Assembly (NCBI RefSeq): GCF_008369195.1
Contig: NZ_VOBC01000001.1
Coordinates: 2,108,001 to 2,172,000, forward strand
Origin: Sporosarcina sp. ANT_H38
Lineage (GTDB): Bacteria > Bacillota > Bacilli > Bacillales_A > Planococcaceae
Length of the DNA: 64,000 bases
Direction: 5' to 3'
Every line of letters begins with the position of its first letter. The stretch's first letter is position 1. The translations under genes were made by a program, and so were the position numbers. This document shows positions 1 to 9,994 of this stretch, piece by piece. The notes under the pieces were generated by a model, which did no database searches, was not told where the DNA came from, and saw only the letters and a list, made by a program, of their open reading frames with translations.

Positions 1-632
1 TCTCCGAAGAACTCAGCTTCAAATGTAGTGTTATCTTTTTCAAATTGGCCAGAGATACTCCAGTATTCTTCAGGGACAAATGCATTTATTTCATTTTCTC
101 TGTCGATAATCATACGAAGTGCCACTGATTGGACCCGTCCGGCGGATAGCCCTTTTTTCACTTTTTTCCAAAGTATTGGGCTAATGTTGTAGCCTACAAG
201 TCTATCTAAAATGCGGCGGGCTTGTTGAGCGTCGACACGATCCATGTCGATTGGCCGTGGATTCTTAAATGATTCCTTAATCGCTTCTTTTGTTATTTCA
301 TTAAAAACAACTCGACAATCTGACTCGATATCTACGCCAAGCTGATTTGCTAAATGCCATGCAATCGCTTCCCCTTCTCTGTCAGGGTCAGCTGCGAGAA
401 AGATTTTTTTCGCTTTTTTCGCTTCTTTTTTTAATTCTTGAAGAATCGGGCCTTTGCCGCGAATCGTAATGTATTTGGGTTCAAAATCATTTTCGGTATC
501 TACGCCCATCTGACTGCGCGGAAGATCGCGCAAATGACCGAGTGATGCACGCACTTTATATTTTTTTCCGAGATAGCGTTCAATCGTTTTTGCCTTTGCG
601 GGTGATTCCACAATTACTAGGTAGTCTGCCAT
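1..632 (-). CDS. topA: DNA topoisomerase I, N-terminal part (runs off the window)
   Basis: Type IA topoisomerase that relaxes negative supercoils by single-strand passage. The visible 210 residues begin [17 protein letters not shown], the start of the Toprim domain with its catalytic Glu at residue 9. The acidic Toprim motif [12 protein letters not shown] lies at about 82-93, and the [11 protein letters not shown] segment of the archway comes later. The active-site Tyr and zinc-ribbon tail lie beyond the window edge. The ATG at 632 is preceded by a strong TAAGGAGG ribosome-binding site. It follows dprA in the conserved dprA-topA order and appears to have its own promoter in the 114-bp gap. 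Confidence 0.97.
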   Translation of the reverse strand, partial: MADYLVIVESPAKAKTIERYLGKKYKVRASLGHLRDLPRSQMGVDTENDFEPKYITIRGKGPILQELKKEAKKAKKIFLAADPDREGEAIAWHLANQLGVDIESDCRVVFNEITKEAIKESFKNPRPIDMDRVDAQQARRILDRLVGYNISPILWKKVKKGLSAGRVQSVALRMIIDRENEINAFVPEEYWSISGQFEKDNTTFEAEFFG

Positions 633-692
633 TGAGTGTATGCCTCCTTAGAGAGGTTCCGTATTTATTCATCAAAAGAATATCTGTTGCAA

Positions 693-721
693 AATGTATA
701 CCACATTTCATATTATTGCAA
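693..721 (-). promoter_or_regulatory. Candidate SigA promoter of topA
   Basis: On the minus strand, TTGCAA (716-721) and TACATT (693-698) are separated by 17 bp, about 60 bp upstream of the topA start. An alternative -10, TATACA, overlaps. The same two hexamers with the same spacing occur upstream of rpmB. No transcription data. Confidence 0.5.
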
Positions 722-746
722 CCTTTTCAATGAAAAAGAGTTTTAT

Positions 747-1634
747 TCAACCATTGAAAACGAGTGCTCCAACGATTTGAAATCCGTTCCAGAGCGGTTT
801 TGCGCCTTCTTCTATCAACTTATTCGGCCCTGCTGATAAAAGGGATGTGATGGGGCCGGGAACTGCATAGATATCTTTCCCGTGATCAAGTGCATGCTCC
901 ACCGTACTCATTGTTCCGCTTTTATCTGCGGATTCAGTGACAACGACCACATCGGACAATCCGCTTATAATACGATTTCGCATTGGAAAAGTCCAACGTT
1001 CAGGATTTACATACGGTGGATACTCTGTAATAAGGAGATGATTTACAGCTATTTTCTCCGCAAGTGCACGATTTTCTTTTGGGTAAAGATGGAACAATCC
1101 ATGCCCAAGTACAGCGATTGTTTTTCCACCATATTCGAGTGCCGCTTCATGTGCCATCGTGTCGGCTCCTGTTGCTAGTCCTGATACGATAACAGCCTCA
1201 TTTTCGACAAGAGGTGGCACAATAAGCGCCATTGCTTTTTTTGAATAAACAGTTGCTTTACGGGATCCAATAATTGCGACATTAAATTTTTTGGTGAGTA
1301 ATGTGGTATCACCTTTTGCATAGAGAACTGCCGGGGGATCGATAAGTATGCGTAACTGGTCAGGGTATAAGGGATTTGAGAACGGGATTGGGGTGATTGC
1401 ATTCCGCTCATATAATTCATCGTAGGGGGTGTCGGCGTTTCGGTGTAGATTATCTTTTATTTGAATTGCTTTTGACACCGAGATTCTCAGTATATGAGCA
1501 AGTTCATTCGCCTTGTAAACATATAACTTCTCGAGATTGGGGTCTATCTCGTAAAGTCCGTTTAATTTATTCAAAGGCACCGGAAATACATAGTGGAGCG
1601 CTAATAACCGCCTTTCGGCATCTGTTAGTTCCAT
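747..1634 (-). CDS. dprA: DNA processing protein DprA (Smf)
   Basis: Binds incoming single-stranded DNA during natural transformation and loads RecA. The 295-residue product has the Rossmann-like DprA core: GSRKATVYS at about 123-131, GLATGADTMAHEAAL at about 152-166 and FPMRNRIISGLS near 216-227. A short helix-rich N-terminal segment precedes it. The ATG at 1634 is chosen because TAAGGGAGG lies just upstream and the protein then begins MELTDAERRLL. A longer reading to 1691 would have to be translated out of the sucD terminator. It lies between sucD and topA, as in B. subtilis. Confidence 0.94.
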   Translation of the reverse strand: MELTDAERRLLALHYVFPVPLNKLNGLYEIDPNLEKLYVYKANELAHILRISVSKAIQIKDNLHRNADTPYDELYERNAITPIPFSNPLYPDQLRILIDPPAVLYAKGDTTLLTKKFNVAIIGSRKATVYSKKAMALIVPPLVENEAVIVSGLATGADTMAHEAALEYGGKTIAVLGHGLFHLYPKENRALAEKIAVNHLLITEYPPYVNPERWTFPMRNRIISGLSDVVVVTESADKSGTMSTVEHALDHGKDIYAVPGPITSLLSAGPNKLIEEGAKPLWNGFQIVGALVFNG

Positions 1635-1662
1635 CAAAATTCCTCCCTTATTAATTAATAAT

Positions 1663-1701
1663 AAAAAAAGATGCAGCGCAAAAACTAGCACGCTGCATCT
1701 C
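1663..1701 (-). terminator. Rho-independent terminator after sucD
   Basis: Minus-strand stem AGATGCAGCG / CGCTGCATCT followed by TTTTTTTATT. It separates sucCD transcripts from dprA. Confidence 0.88.
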
Positions 1702-1706
1702 TCATA

Positions 1707-2609
1707 TTAATGTGTTTTACACTTTTCGTACAGACCTTTTTCTTTTATTACTTTAATTAATGTTTCTCCGATAACAGATGGAGTGTCTGCAACTTCAACA
1801 CCTGCAGCATTTAGCGCTTTGATTTTTTCAGCAGCTGTCCCTTTACCGCCGGAAATAATGGCACCAGCATGGCCCATACGTTTTCCTTCAGGAGCAGTTT
1901 GTCCACCGATAAAGCCGACAACTGGCTTCGTCATATTCTCTTTAATCCACGTAGCTGCTTCTTCTTCACCAGTTCCACCAATTTCACCGATCATAACTAC
2001 TGCATATGTCTCAGGATCTTCGTTGAATGCTTTTAGTACATCTATGAAGTTTGTTCCGTTAACTGGGTCTCCGCCGATACCAACAGAAGTAGACTGTCCG
2101 ATTCCTGCGTTTGTCAATTGTAGAACCGCTTCATACGTAAGTGTACCAGAGCGTGAAACAACACCTACATGGCCTTTTGTATTAATATAGCCAGGCATGA
2201 TGCCGATTTTACATTCGTCTGCAGTGATAACACCCGGACAGTTTGGACCAACAAGACGTGTTTTCTTGCCTTCCATAAAGCGCTTCACTTTGACCATATC
2301 AAGTACTGGGATATGTTCTGTAATACAGATTGTCATATCAAGATCTGCTTCTACTGCTTCTAGGATTGCATCTGCCGCAAATGGAGCTGGAACATAAATA
2401 ACTGATACGTTTGCGCCTGTTGCTTTTACAGCTTCTTCAACTGTATTGAAAACAGGAACACCCGCCACTTCTGTTCCACCTTTACCAGGTGTAACTCCGC
2501 CAACAATTTTCGTTCCGTACTCTAGCATTTGTTCTGTATGGAATAGTGCTGTAGCACCTGTAATTCCTTGTACGATAACTTTTGTATCTTTGTTAATAAA
2601 AATACTCAT
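1707..2609 (-). CDS. sucD: Succinyl-CoA synthetase (ADP-forming), alpha subunit
   Basis: Catalyses succinyl-CoA + ADP + Pi to succinate + CoA + ATP in the citric acid cycle, as a complex with SucC. The 300-residue protein has the N-terminal CoA-binding Rossmann fold ([15 protein letters not shown]), the GPNCPG loop at 121-126, and the phosphohistidine loop [12 protein letters not shown], with the phosphorylated His at about 247. It lies 18 bp downstream of sucC in a two-gene operon ending at the hairpin at 1663-1701. Length and motifs are ordinary for the family. Confidence 0.97.
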   Translation of the reverse strand: MSIFINKDTKVIVQGITGATALFHTEQMLEYGTKIVGGVTPGKGGTEVAGVPVFNTVEEAVKATGANVSVIYVPAPFAADAILEAVEADLDMTICITEHIPVLDMVKVKRFMEGKKTRLVGPNCPGVITADECKIGIMPGYINTKGHVGVVSRSGTLTYEAVLQLTNAGIGQSTSVGIGGDPVNGTNFIDVLKAFNEDPETYAVVMIGEIGGTGEEEAATWIKENMTKPVVGFIGGQTAPEGKRMGHAGAIISGGKGTAAEKIKALNAAGVEVADTPSVIGETLIKVIKEKGLYEKCKTH

Positions 2610-2627
2610 CGTTTGTCCCTGCCTTTC

Positions 2628-3788
2628 TTAACCTACTAGTTCTACAATCTTTTTAGCACCGTCTGCCATCGTATCAGCAGCGATAATGTTCAAACCTGAT
2701 TCATTCAATAGTGCTTTACCTTTGTCGACGTTTGTACCTTCTAGACGAACAACAAGTGGTACTTGTAGACCTACTTCTTTAGATGCAGCAATAACACCTT
2801 CAGCGATAACGTCACACTTCATAATACCACCGAAAATGTTGACGAAAATCCCTTTGACATTTTTATCAGAAAGGATAATTTTGAATGCTTCAGTCACTTT
2901 TTCAGCTGTCGCACTGCCCCCAACGTCAAGGAAGTTAGCAGGTGAACCACCGAAGTAGTTAATCGTATCCATAGTAGCCATTGCAAGACCTGCACCGTTA
3001 ACCATACAACCGACGTTTCCGTCAAGAGAAATATAGCTTAGGTCAAATTTTGAAGCTTCGATTTCTTTTGGATCTTCTTCATCATAGTCACGAAGTGCCA
3101 TGATGTCTTTATGACGGTATAGTGCACTGTCGTCAAAGTTGAATTTCGCGTCAAGAGCAAGTACATCGTCACCAGCTGTTACAACTAGCGGGTTAATTTC
3201 AACAATAGATGCGTCTTTTTCTACGAATACTTGGTAAAGTCCAAGCATGAATTTCGCTGCTTTATTTACAAGATGTGTAGGGATGTTCATTTTATATGCC
3301 ATGCGACGTGCTTGGAATCCAGTCAAACCAACAACTGGATCGATGACTTCTTTGAAAATCTTTTCAGGTGTTGCTTCCGCAACTTCCTCGATATCCATTC
3401 CGCCTTCTTCAGAACCCATAAGTGTTACACGGTCTGTTGCACTGTCAAGGACAAGTCCAAGATAGTATTCTTTTTTAATATCAGAACCTTCTTCGATAAG
3501 TAGACGTTTAATCTCTTTACCTTCAGGACCCGTTTGGTGAGTTACAAGTGTCTTACCAATCAATTCTTTAGCATAAGCACGAACTTCATCAAGATTTTTC
3601 GCAATCTTAACGCCGCCCGCTTTCCCACGTCCACCCGCGTGGATTTGTGCTTTAACTACGATAATGTCTGTACCTAGTTCCTTTGCAGCTTTTACCGCTT
3701 CCTCAGGAGAGAAAGCAACAAGACCGTTAGAAACTGCTACACCATATTCTCTTAGTAGCTGTTTGCCTTGATATTCATGGATATTCAT
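2628..3788 (-). CDS. sucC: Succinyl-CoA synthetase (ADP-forming), beta subunit
   Basis: Nucleotide-binding subunit of succinyl-CoA synthetase. The 386-residue protein begins [17 protein letters not shown] and has the ATP-grasp motif [12 protein letters not shown] at about 51-62, the EINPLVV metal-site segment near 200, and the C-terminal ligase domain with [12 protein letters not shown]. First gene of the sucCD pair. A 242-bp gap separates it from ylqH. That gap holds a minus-strand TTGACA (3852-3857) but no convincing -10, so a local promoter is likely but not fixed. Confidence 0.97.
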   Translation of the reverse strand: MNIHEYQGKQLLREYGVAVSNGLVAFSPEEAVKAAKELGTDIIVVKAQIHAGGRGKAGGVKIAKNLDEVRAYAKELIGKTLVTHQTGPEGKEIKRLLIEEGSDIKKEYYLGLVLDSATDRVTLMGSEEGGMDIEEVAEATPEKIFKEVIDPVVGLTGFQARRMAYKMNIPTHLVNKAAKFMLGLYQVFVEKDASIVEINPLVVTAGDDVLALDAKFNFDDSALYRHKDIMALRDYDEEDPKEIEASKFDLSYISLDGNVGCMVNGAGLAMATMDTINYFGGSPANFLDVGGSATAEKVTEAFKIILSDKNVKGIFVNIFGGIMKCDVIAEGVIAASKEVGLQVPLVVRLEGTNVDKGKALLNESGLNIIAADTMADGAKKIVELVG

Positions 3789-4030
3789 CTTACATCCTCC
3801 ATTCGTACTTCTAAGCTATTTAATTTACTGCCTTATCCATTGTAGTAAACTTGTCAAACAATGTCCACAATTGAATTCCAAATGTAGAAATTTGTCGAAC
3901 TAATACAAGTTGAATGAATGATTCCATAGAATACTACTTCAGTGCTTAATCGATTCCTACGCTGTGTTCAAATATGCACTTCGGTGCCAGTTATTGAAAC
4001 GGAATTCAGCTACTTCAACAAATAAATATA

Positions 4031-4327
4031 TTAAACTTTCTTTTTTCTTTTCCCTCCATGTTCACGGTCAATCTGATAAATGTAGGCAAACACTTCAGAT
4101 ACCGCTTTGTACAATTCTTCAGGAATGGATTCATTTACGTTCAATTGACCTAAAATTTCTACTAGGCTGGGATCTTCTTGAATCGGAATGTTATTCGCTT
4201 TCGCTTTTTCCAATATGTTTTCAGCAATTTTCCCTTTCCCTTTTGCAACCACTTTTGGGGCTCCATTCGAAAAAGGTTCATAAGAAAGGGCGACTGCCTC
4301 TTTTCGGGCATGACGTTCATCTGTCAT
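4031..4327 (-). CDS. ylqH: FlhB C-terminal-domain-like protein YlqH
   Basis: A 98-residue soluble protein resembling only the cytoplasmic domain of FlhB, the flagellar export gate. The match covers EAVALSYEP, GAPKVVAKGKG, IAENILEKA and IPIQEDPSLVEIL. The NPTH self-cleavage tetrapeptide of full FlhB is absent; its region reads RHARKEAVAL. The ATG overlaps the ylqG stop by 4 bp (ATGA), implying translational coupling. The ylqG-ylqH pair sits between rnhB and sucC, as in B. subtilis. Function unproven. Confidence 0.85.
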   Translation of the reverse strand: MTDERHARKEAVALSYEPFSNGAPKVVAKGKGKIAENILEKAKANNIPIQEDPSLVEILGQLNVNESIPEELYKAVSEVFAYIYQIDREHGGKRKKKV

Positions 4328-6327
4328 ATGCGGAAGTCAACTCCTTGACCATCGATTTTCATCGATTTTTTCTGTGGCGGCAGACTCTTCTCTTCCTCAA
4401 TAAATTTTTTGAAGAATACTCCTGACAATTGATAGCCCGTCGATTCAAGCCCCTCTTTTAACCTATTCTGAAGAAAACCTCCTCCAATCGATTTAAGTGT
4501 GTCATCAGCATTAAAAACAGTGACCATCACAACCTTATTCTGGACTTGCATATCAATAATTGTCTTCTCAATTGAGTCAAGTTCGAGATAAAAAAGAATC
4601 CGCGCAAAGTCCGCATCAATCTTCCCATTCCCTTTCATTTGCCCGTTCCATTGCAATGTGGCATCAATGCGCTTACCAAAAAACTCGAGCGGAACTTGCA
4701 TAATCAGTTGATGTTGGACGCCATTTTCTCCAGACTGGAGCAATGGTCCATTCATTCTTGTAACGACCGTTTCTGCTGCCTCACGGAGTGCCACAGATAC
4801 AGTTGGATCATGCATAAGAGCAAGTAGCTGTGGTTTTAACGTTTCCGCAAGACGTCCGAAATCAGCTTCTTTTCCGAGCAGACCCGCTTCATAATTGAGC
4901 CCGAATGCACGAATGACTGTTTGGAGCGCATCTTTCACTGCCCTACCGTCTATCATAGAAGCAACTGCAGTTTCTGCTGCTTGCACAGCTTTTTGGATAG
5001 CCGGGCTGTCAGATCGTTCCGCCGTTTGCAATAGCGCCTCCAATTTTCCGGTGCCATGCTGACCAAGTAGGGTAAGTAATTGTTCTTTAGGTCCATCTGC
5101 TAAGGTACTAGCTTGAAAGGGTGCGACAATTACATTTTCCGCTGTTATCCGTGTAAACGCCTGACTGAGCTCTTGGACGAATTTCATTGTCGATTCTGCA
5201 CTAGGTTGAGCATTTATAGCTCGGTCAATAATTGTTGCGAGTACTTTTTTTTGTTGCGTATTCATACCTGTATCAGATGAAACCAGTGCTTTTAAACTCT
5301 CCAACGGAGCTTTCGGCTGACCTTGCGAAGCATCCCCAATTTGCCCAAGCATCGTCAACACCTGTTGCACAATCGGCGATGACAACGGAGGAGCTTGTGG
5401 CATAGCTACAGTCTGACTGTTCGGATTTGTAGCGGCAATACCCTGCAATCCTACTTGAACAGATTGCGATACCGATAAAGCGTCACTCGGACGAACAACG
5501 CTGTTGCTCGAAATCAATGAAGCGAGTACTTGCGGCAGGTTTGCAAGGGATGTCCGTTCTGGTAAAACACCTGCACTTTTCAGCATTTGTAGGGTAGCAA
5601 AACGGTTTTCCGCAGACTCCGTACGATCCAGTAGTGTTAGGATGGATTGACCCAGCAGAGCTCCTCCTGTCGCCTGCGCGAACGGCTTTGCCATTTTCTC
5701 CAGCGCAGAGAGTATGGCTTCTTTCACCAGCGGCGAGATCGCGTTATCAAAAGCCAACGCGTTTCGTAATGAAGTCAAAACACTATGCAAACCTTCTTTA
5801 GTTTCGACTCCCAAAAGTGAACGAAAGATATTCTCATTGAGTGGCAATTTCAGCTCAATCATCTTTTGAAGTGACGCAAGTGCTTCATTCCGCGCGGCTG
5901 GCGGCACGCTTTTTAATAACAATTCTGCTTCCAGCAAGCTCTCCCGCGTCATCGGGATTTTGTTTTTCATGACAAACGAAAGAAGTGATTGCATTTCAGG
6001 CGTCTTCGGTAAATGCATCGCATCCATTAGACCACCCAACTGCCGGGCCTGCCCTTCCGTTGCTTGAAGGGGTCCTGAAATGATTTTTAACTGTAATTCC
6101 GGCTTAACTGCATTTACTTGAAAGTAATAGGAGTCACCAGCTTTCATTGGGACTTCCAATTTAGCAATCACCTTTTGACCCCCAATATGGACTTCAGCCA
6201 TCTGTCCCGGAAAAAGCTGCTTAATCTGCCCATGGACCATCTGACCTTCATTCAAAACGAGTGGTCTATTTTGGGTAGGAACCGCTGTCTGTTGGCCAGA
6301 CACAGACGCCACAGTTGGAAAGCTCAT
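4324..6327 (-). CDS. ylqG: YlqG, flagellar hook-length-control-like protein
   Basis: A 667-residue protein of unknown role. The long Ala/Gln/Ser/Leu-rich middle is probably helical or partly disordered. The C-terminal part (about 520-650) resembles the FliK/Flg_hook domain, with VPLEFFGKRIDATLQWNGQ followed by alternating strands. It is translationally coupled to ylqH, and FliK and FlhB interact in flagella, so the pair may mimic that contact. No other flagellar gene is nearby. RBS GGAGGTAAG precedes the ATG at 6327 and sits against the rnhB stop at 6333. Confidence 0.8.
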   Translation of the reverse strand: MSFPTVASVSGQQTAVPTQNRPLVLNEGQMVHGQIKQLFPGQMAEVHIGGQKVIAKLEVPMKAGDSYYFQVNAVKPELQLKIISGPLQATEGQARQLGGLMDAMHLPKTPEMQSLLSFVMKNKIPMTRESLLEAELLLKSVPPAARNEALASLQKMIELKLPLNENIFRSLLGVETKEGLHSVLTSLRNALAFDNAISPLVKEAILSALEKMAKPFAQATGGALLGQSILTLLDRTESAENRFATLQMLKSAGVLPERTSLANLPQVLASLISSNSVVRPSDALSVSQSVQVGLQGIAATNPNSQTVAMPQAPPLSSPIVQQVLTMLGQIGDASQGQPKAPLESLKALVSSDTGMNTQQKKVLATIIDRAINAQPSAESTMKFVQELSQAFTRITAENVIVAPFQASTLADGPKEQLLTLLGQHGTGKLEALLQTAERSDSPAIQKAVQAAETAVASMIDGRAVKDALQTVIRAFGLNYEAGLLGKEADFGRLAETLKPQLLALMHDPTVSVALREAAETVVTRMNGPLLQSGENGVQHQLIMQVPLEFFGKRIDATLQWNGQMKGNGKIDADFARILFYLELDSIEKTIIDMQVQNKVVMVTVFNADDTLKSIGGGFLQNRLKEGLESTGYQLSGVFFKKFIEEEKSLPPQKKSMKIDGQGVDFRI

Positions 6328-6332
6328 TCATC

Positions 6333-7106
6333 TTACCTCCAATCTTTTATCATCGATTTGACAGGTTCGAAACTTGTACGGTGATGTTCGCACGGTCCGT
6401 GTGTTTGAAGCGCTAGAACATGCTCTGCAGTCCCGTATCCCGCATTTTTCTTGAAGTTATACATAGGAAAGCCGTTATGTAAATTATCCATAATTGCATC
6501 TCTCGTTGTTTTCGCAATAATCGAGGCCGCTGCAACAGCTAAACTCTTCGCATCTCCCTTAATAACCGATTCTGTTGGGCAATTTGTGTCTAGTTTCATA
6601 GCATCCGCAATGACAAAGTCAGGATTGACAGCAAGCCCCTTTACCGCCTGCTCCATTGAATCCCTTGTTGCGGCATAAATATTCATTTCATCAATAATAC
6701 GGGCTGATTGGATGTGTGCTGAATAAGCAATAGCTACGCTTTTTATCTGTTCTGCAAGTCGTTCCCGTTCCACCTTCGATATGGCCTTTGAATCATCCAA
6801 GCCAATAAGTTCCGGAGTCTCTCGCGGCAAGATCACCGCTGCAGTGACCACAGGACCCGCTAATGGCCCTCTCCCCGCTTCATCTACCCCAGCAATCAAA
6901 GCTCCTTCAAACGGCGCAAAGGACATATCAAACGCCTCTTTTACCATGTGATTCTGTTCTACAGCTTTCTGCTTATCATACTGGCGCTTCCAGCGACGAA
7001 GTGCATTTTGCACTCCAGCTCTTGAATCTTGTGCAAGTTCTTCCATCCAAGATTCAGGCTCTTTAACCTCTGTCAGCAATGCCGTAATTTCCTTTATCGT
7101 TTTCAA
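6333..7106 (-). CDS. rnhB: Ribonuclease HII
   Basis: Cleaves the RNA strand of RNA-DNA hybrids, including single ribonucleotides in DNA. The 257-residue protein has the signature GVDEAGRGPLAGP with catalytic Asp75-Glu76, then GLDDSKAIS and VIADAMKLD. A roughly 70-residue helical N-terminal extension is usual for Bacillus RNase HII. The start is TTG at 7106, chosen because GGAGGG lies 8 bp upstream. It is separated from rbgA by a terminator, so rnhB-ylqG-ylqH may be a separate unit. Confidence 0.95.
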   Translation of the reverse strand: MKTIKEITALLTEVKEPESWMEELAQDSRAGVQNALRRWKRQYDKQKAVEQNHMVKEAFDMSFAPFEGALIAGVDEAGRGPLAGPVVTAAVILPRETPELIGLDDSKAISKVERERLAEQIKSVAIAYSAHIQSARIIDEMNIYAATRDSMEQAVKGLAVNPDFVIADAMKLDTNCPTESVIKGDAKSLAVAAASIIAKTTRDAIMDNLHNGFPMYNFKKNAGYGTAEHVLALQTHGPCEHHRTSFEPVKSMIKDWR

Positions 7107-7194
7107 TTTAATTACCCTCCAGTAACGGACGTTTCATAGATCCATCTCTTTTCTATTATATCGGCTATCATTGCTGCTTTTCGACTCACATAAA

Positions 7195-7240
7195 AGAAAA
7201 GGCCGAATGCCGCGGAATTAATTCCGTGCCGGCATCGGCC
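7195..7240 (-). terminator. Terminator after rbgA
   Basis: Minus-strand hairpin with GGCCGATGCCG pairing with CGGCATTCGGCC (one bulge), a palindromic CGGAATTAATTCCG top, and a TTTTCTTTT tail. It starts at the rbgA stop codon. Confidence 0.88.
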
Positions 7241-8103
7241 TACTCACTTTGTGCTTGTTGTGCTGTGAAATCGAATGTCAGTTTTCCAAGGTATTCATTC
7301 CGAATATCCCGGACAATCAACTCCGCCACTTTGTCATAATCTACTTCTCCACCGGTCGCATACACTTTGCGGAGTGCACCAATCTGTTCAAATATAGGAA
7401 GTATTTCATCACTAATGGTTGTCAGTCCATATCTATCTGTAAGCCTATCTGGATAATTTGTTTCTAGGAAACGAAGGCCATACACTGCCAAGTCTTCCAT
7501 ATTGACGATTTTATCCTTAATGGCACCTGTCAGCGCTAGCTTAAAGCCAACTTCTTTATCCTCGAATTTAGGCCATAGAATACCAGGTGTATCGAGAAGT
7601 TCAAGCTCTTTCTCGTATTTAATCCATTGTTGGGCTTTTGTAACACCCGGCGTGTTACCTGTTTTTGCAATATTTTTCTTTGCAAGCCTGTTAATAAGTG
7701 TCGATTTCCCAACGTTTGGAATACCCACTATCATCGCACGCATCGCGCCTGGCCGGATACCTCTTGAACGCATTCTTTCCAACTTCGGTTCCAAAATCTC
7801 TTTCGCAGCTTTTATAACAATCTGAAGCCCTCTTCCTTCGAATGAGTTGATGGCAACTGCACGCATTCCTTGTGCTTCAAAATAACGGATCCAGCGTGCC
7901 GTTTCCGTTTCATCTGCAAGGTCCATTTTGTTAAGGATAAGAAGTCTCGGTTTTTGATGAATGACCTCGTCAATCATCGGATTTCTAGAAGATAGTGGAA
8001 GCCTAGCATCGATTAATTCAAAAACGATGTCAACAAGCTTCAACTTCTCGGTTACTTCTCGGCGAGCTTTCGCCATATGTCCGGGAAACCATTGAATTGT
8101 CAT
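7240..8103 (-). CDS. rbgA: Ribosome biogenesis GTPase RbgA (YlqF)
   Basis: Circularly permuted GTPase needed for late 50S subunit maturation. Motif order is G4 NKMD (58-61), G1 GIPNVGKS (127-134), G3 DTPG (171-174), which is diagnostic of the permuted family. The N-terminal [13 protein letters not shown] motif is also typical. Length is 287 residues. RBS GGGAGGAA precedes the ATG at 8103. It follows lepB by 17 bp. Confidence 0.96.
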   Translation of the reverse strand: MTIQWFPGHMAKARREVTEKLKLVDIVFELIDARLPLSSRNPMIDEVIHQKPRLLILNKMDLADETETARWIRYFEAQGMRAVAINSFEGRGLQIVIKAAKEILEPKLERMRSRGIRPGAMRAMIVGIPNVGKSTLINRLAKKNIAKTGNTPGVTKAQQWIKYEKELELLDTPGILWPKFEDKEVGFKLALTGAIKDKIVNMEDLAVYGLRFLETNYPDRLTDRYGLTTISDEILPIFEQIGALRKVYATGGEVDYDKVAELIVRDIRNEYLGKLTFDFTAQQAQSE

Positions 8104-8120
8104 GTTGTTAGTTCCTCCCG

Positions 8121-8681
8121 TCAGTTAATAATTCCAAAATCTTTAATCGGCCAGAAAACTACTTTTGTACTACCGATAATTTCATCGATGGCAACAGCTC
8201 CGATATGTCTGGAGTCCTTACTTTTTCTTCTGTTATCCCCCATAACAAAAACATGATCTGCAGGGACGGTTGTACTTTGAATTTTCTCTTCAAGCGTGAA
8301 ATTTTCAGTCAGCGGACTATCTGCGATTTCTGATTTATATTGGTCAAGATAAGGTTCTTCGAACGGTTCTCCATTAATGTATAAAATGTCATCCCGATAC
8401 TCCACTTCATCGCCAGGAAGTCCAATTACCCTTTTTATGTAATCTTTCTCTTCAGGTGCATGAAACACAACGACATCGAACCGTTTCGGTTCTCCGATTG
8501 TATAACCAATCTTATTAACAATCATGCGGTCACCATGCTCAAGTGTTGGCATCATCGAAACGCCATCGACAACAATCGGCGTAAATAGGAATACCCGAAT
8601 AATTGCTGCGAGGCCGAATGCGATTAAAAGCGCCTTCATCCATTCCCATGTTTCGTTTTTCTTTTTCTTATCATCATTCAT
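8121..8681 (-). CDS. lepB: Signal peptidase I
   Basis: Membrane-bound serine protease that removes signal peptides outside the membrane. The 186-residue protein has a basic N-terminus, one transmembrane helix at about 15-35, catalytic Ser42 in DGVSMMPT, catalytic Lys83 in [12 protein letters not shown], and the GDNR box near 145. An upstream in-frame TTG at 8687 lies only 2-3 bp from AGGAGG, whereas the ATG at 8681 is 8 bp away, so the ATG is preferred. It sits between rplS and rbgA. Confidence 0.94.
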   Translation of the reverse strand: MNDDKKKKNETWEWMKALLIAFGLAAIIRVFLFTPIVVDGVSMMPTLEHGDRMIVNKIGYTIGEPKRFDVVVFHAPEEKDYIKRVIGLPGDEVEYRDDILYINGEPFEEPYLDQYKSEIADSPLTENFTLEEKIQSTTVPADHVFVMGDNRRKSKDSRHIGAVAIDEIIGSTKVVFWPIKDFGIIN

Positions 8682-8738
8682 CGGCAAGGCCTCCTGCTTA
8701 CTAATGTCTTTATTATACAGGCTATTTATTTTTGAGGC

Positions 8739-8770
8739 AAAAAGAAAGGAGGCCGTATATGGGCCTCCTG
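8739..8770 (-). terminator. Terminator after rplS
   Basis: Minus-strand GGAGGCC-7 nt-GGCCTCC stem followed by TTTCTTTTT, 7 bp past the rplS stop. Confidence 0.88.
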
Positions 8771-8776
8771 CATTTT

Positions 8777-9121
8777 TTATCGAAGTTCTTTGATACGTGC
8801 AGCTTTTCCGCGCAGACTGCGAAGGTAGTACAATTTCGCACGGCGTACTTTACCACGGCGTAATACTTCAAGAAGTGTGATTTTTGGTGTGTGTACAGGG
8901 AATGTACGCTCAACACCTACACCATTGGAGATTTTACGGACTGTGAAAGATTCACTGATTCCGCCTCCACGACGTGATATAACAATTCCTTCAAATAGCT
9001 GAATACGCTCACGCGTTCCCTCTACGATTTTCACGTGCAAACGAACTGTGTCTCCTGCACGGAAAGCTGGATGATCAGAACGAAGCTGATCTTTTGTGAT
9101 TTCTGAAATAATATGTTGCAT
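8777..9121 (-). CDS. rplS: 50S ribosomal protein L19
   Basis: Large-subunit protein at the 30S-50S interface. The 114-residue product has the L19 pattern: [26 protein letters not shown], the [16 protein letters not shown] loop and the basic [17 protein letters not shown] tail. RBS GGGAGAGG precedes the ATG. It has its own promoter, leader and terminator, so it is largely a single-gene unit. Confidence 0.97.
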   Translation of the reverse strand: MQHIISEITKDQLRSDHPAFRAGDTVRLHVKIVEGTRERIQLFEGIVISRRGGGISESFTVRKISNGVGVERTFPVHTPKITLLEVLRRGKVRRAKLYYLRSLRGKAARIKELR

Positions 9122-9208
9122 AGTTAACCTCTCCCTATCCTCAGGTGCTCTTACATTTCTAACCTTTGCAGCGGAGCATCTGTCAGTATGTACTTACATA
9201 GAAGTACA
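9122..9208 (-). promoter_or_regulatory. Candidate L19-type autoregulatory mRNA leader
   Basis: The rplS 5' leader contains GATGCTCCGCTGC ... AAGAGCACCTGAGGA, in which GCTC and GAGC can pair. This resembles the L19 leader motif described upstream of rplS in Bacillales, where L19 is thought to repress its own synthesis. Assignment rests on recalled sequence similarity; no covariance model was run. Confidence 0.6.
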
Positions 9209-9214
9209 TAGTAG

Positions 9215-9243
9215 ATACTACCACAAATCGCTAGTCGTTGCAA
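9215..9243 (-). promoter_or_regulatory. Promoter of rplS
   Basis: TTGCAA (9238-9243), 17-bp spacer, TAGTAT (9215-9220), with an extended -10 (TGG just before it). A start near 9208 would give a leader of about 85 nt. Confidence 0.75.
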
Positions 9244-9253
9244 TGTCATCTGA

Positions 9254-9994
9254 TTATTTATTTTCTCGCTTTAGTTGATGAAGAAACTTGCGTTGATGTT
9301 CGGTAAGTGGTGCATCTTTCAGCAAATCTTTTCTGCGTTCAAATGTCCGGAGAAGCGACTGCTGTTCACGCCATTTATCAATTTCTGCATGATTGCCAGA
9401 TAATAATACATCCGGTACTTCCATCCCATTAAAATTGGATGGACGTGTGTATTGCGGATGTTCAAGCAATCCAGTCGAAAATGAATCGAGCACGGGTGAA
9501 TCAGCATTGCCAAGGACATTCGGCAACAACCTTACAACACTGTCAATCACAGCCATCGCAGCGATCTCTCCACCCGTCAAAACGAAGTCTCCGATGGATA
9601 ATTCATCGGTAACGAGATACTGGCGTATACGCTCGTCGTAGCCCTCATAATGACCGCATATGAAGACGACATGTTCTTCAGAAGAAAGCTCTTCCGCTTT
9701 CTTCTGTGTAAATCTTTCTCCCTGAGGACACATCAGAATGACACGTGGTGGTTTTTCAAGCCCTTCAGATATAGCTTCTACTGCCGCAAAGAGCGGTTCA
9801 GGTTTAAGTACCATACCCGCTCCTCCTCCATAGGGATAGTCGTCAACTTTACGATGCTTGCTTGTAGAATAATCACGAAAATCGGTTACACCAAATGTGA
9901 CTGCACCGTTCGCCTGCGCCTTTTTCATGATCGAGGAATGAAGAACGCCTTCGAACATTTCTGGAAACAGTGAAAGGACATCGATTTTCATCAT
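9254..9994 (-). CDS. trmD: tRNA (guanine-37-N1)-methyltransferase
   Basis: Methylates G37 next to the anticodon using SAM, preventing frameshifts. The 246-residue SPOUT enzyme begins [14 protein letters not shown] and has the knot motifs [29 protein letters not shown] and [19 protein letters not shown]. The ATGATG start overlaps the rimM stop by 4 bp. The usual rimM-trmD pair is kept, but rplS follows with its own promoter. Confidence 0.97.
   Translation of the reverse strand: MMKIDVLSLFPEMFEGVLHSSIMKKAQANGAVTFGVTDFRDYSTSKHRKVDDYPYGGGAGMVLKPEPLFAAVEAISEGLEKPPRVILMCPQGERFTQKKAEELSSEEHVVFICGHYEGYDERIRQYLVTDELSIGDFVLTGGEIAAMAVIDSVVRLLPNVLGNADSPVLDSFSTGLLEHPQYTRPSNFNGMEVPDVLLSGNHAEIDKWREQQSLLRTFERRKDLLKDAPLTEHQRKFLHQLKRENK

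Noticed and set aside
1635..1691. Longer DprA with 19 extra N-terminal residues
   Set aside because: The extension is encoded by the sucD terminator hairpin and lacks a ribosome-binding site; the ATG at 1634 has one.
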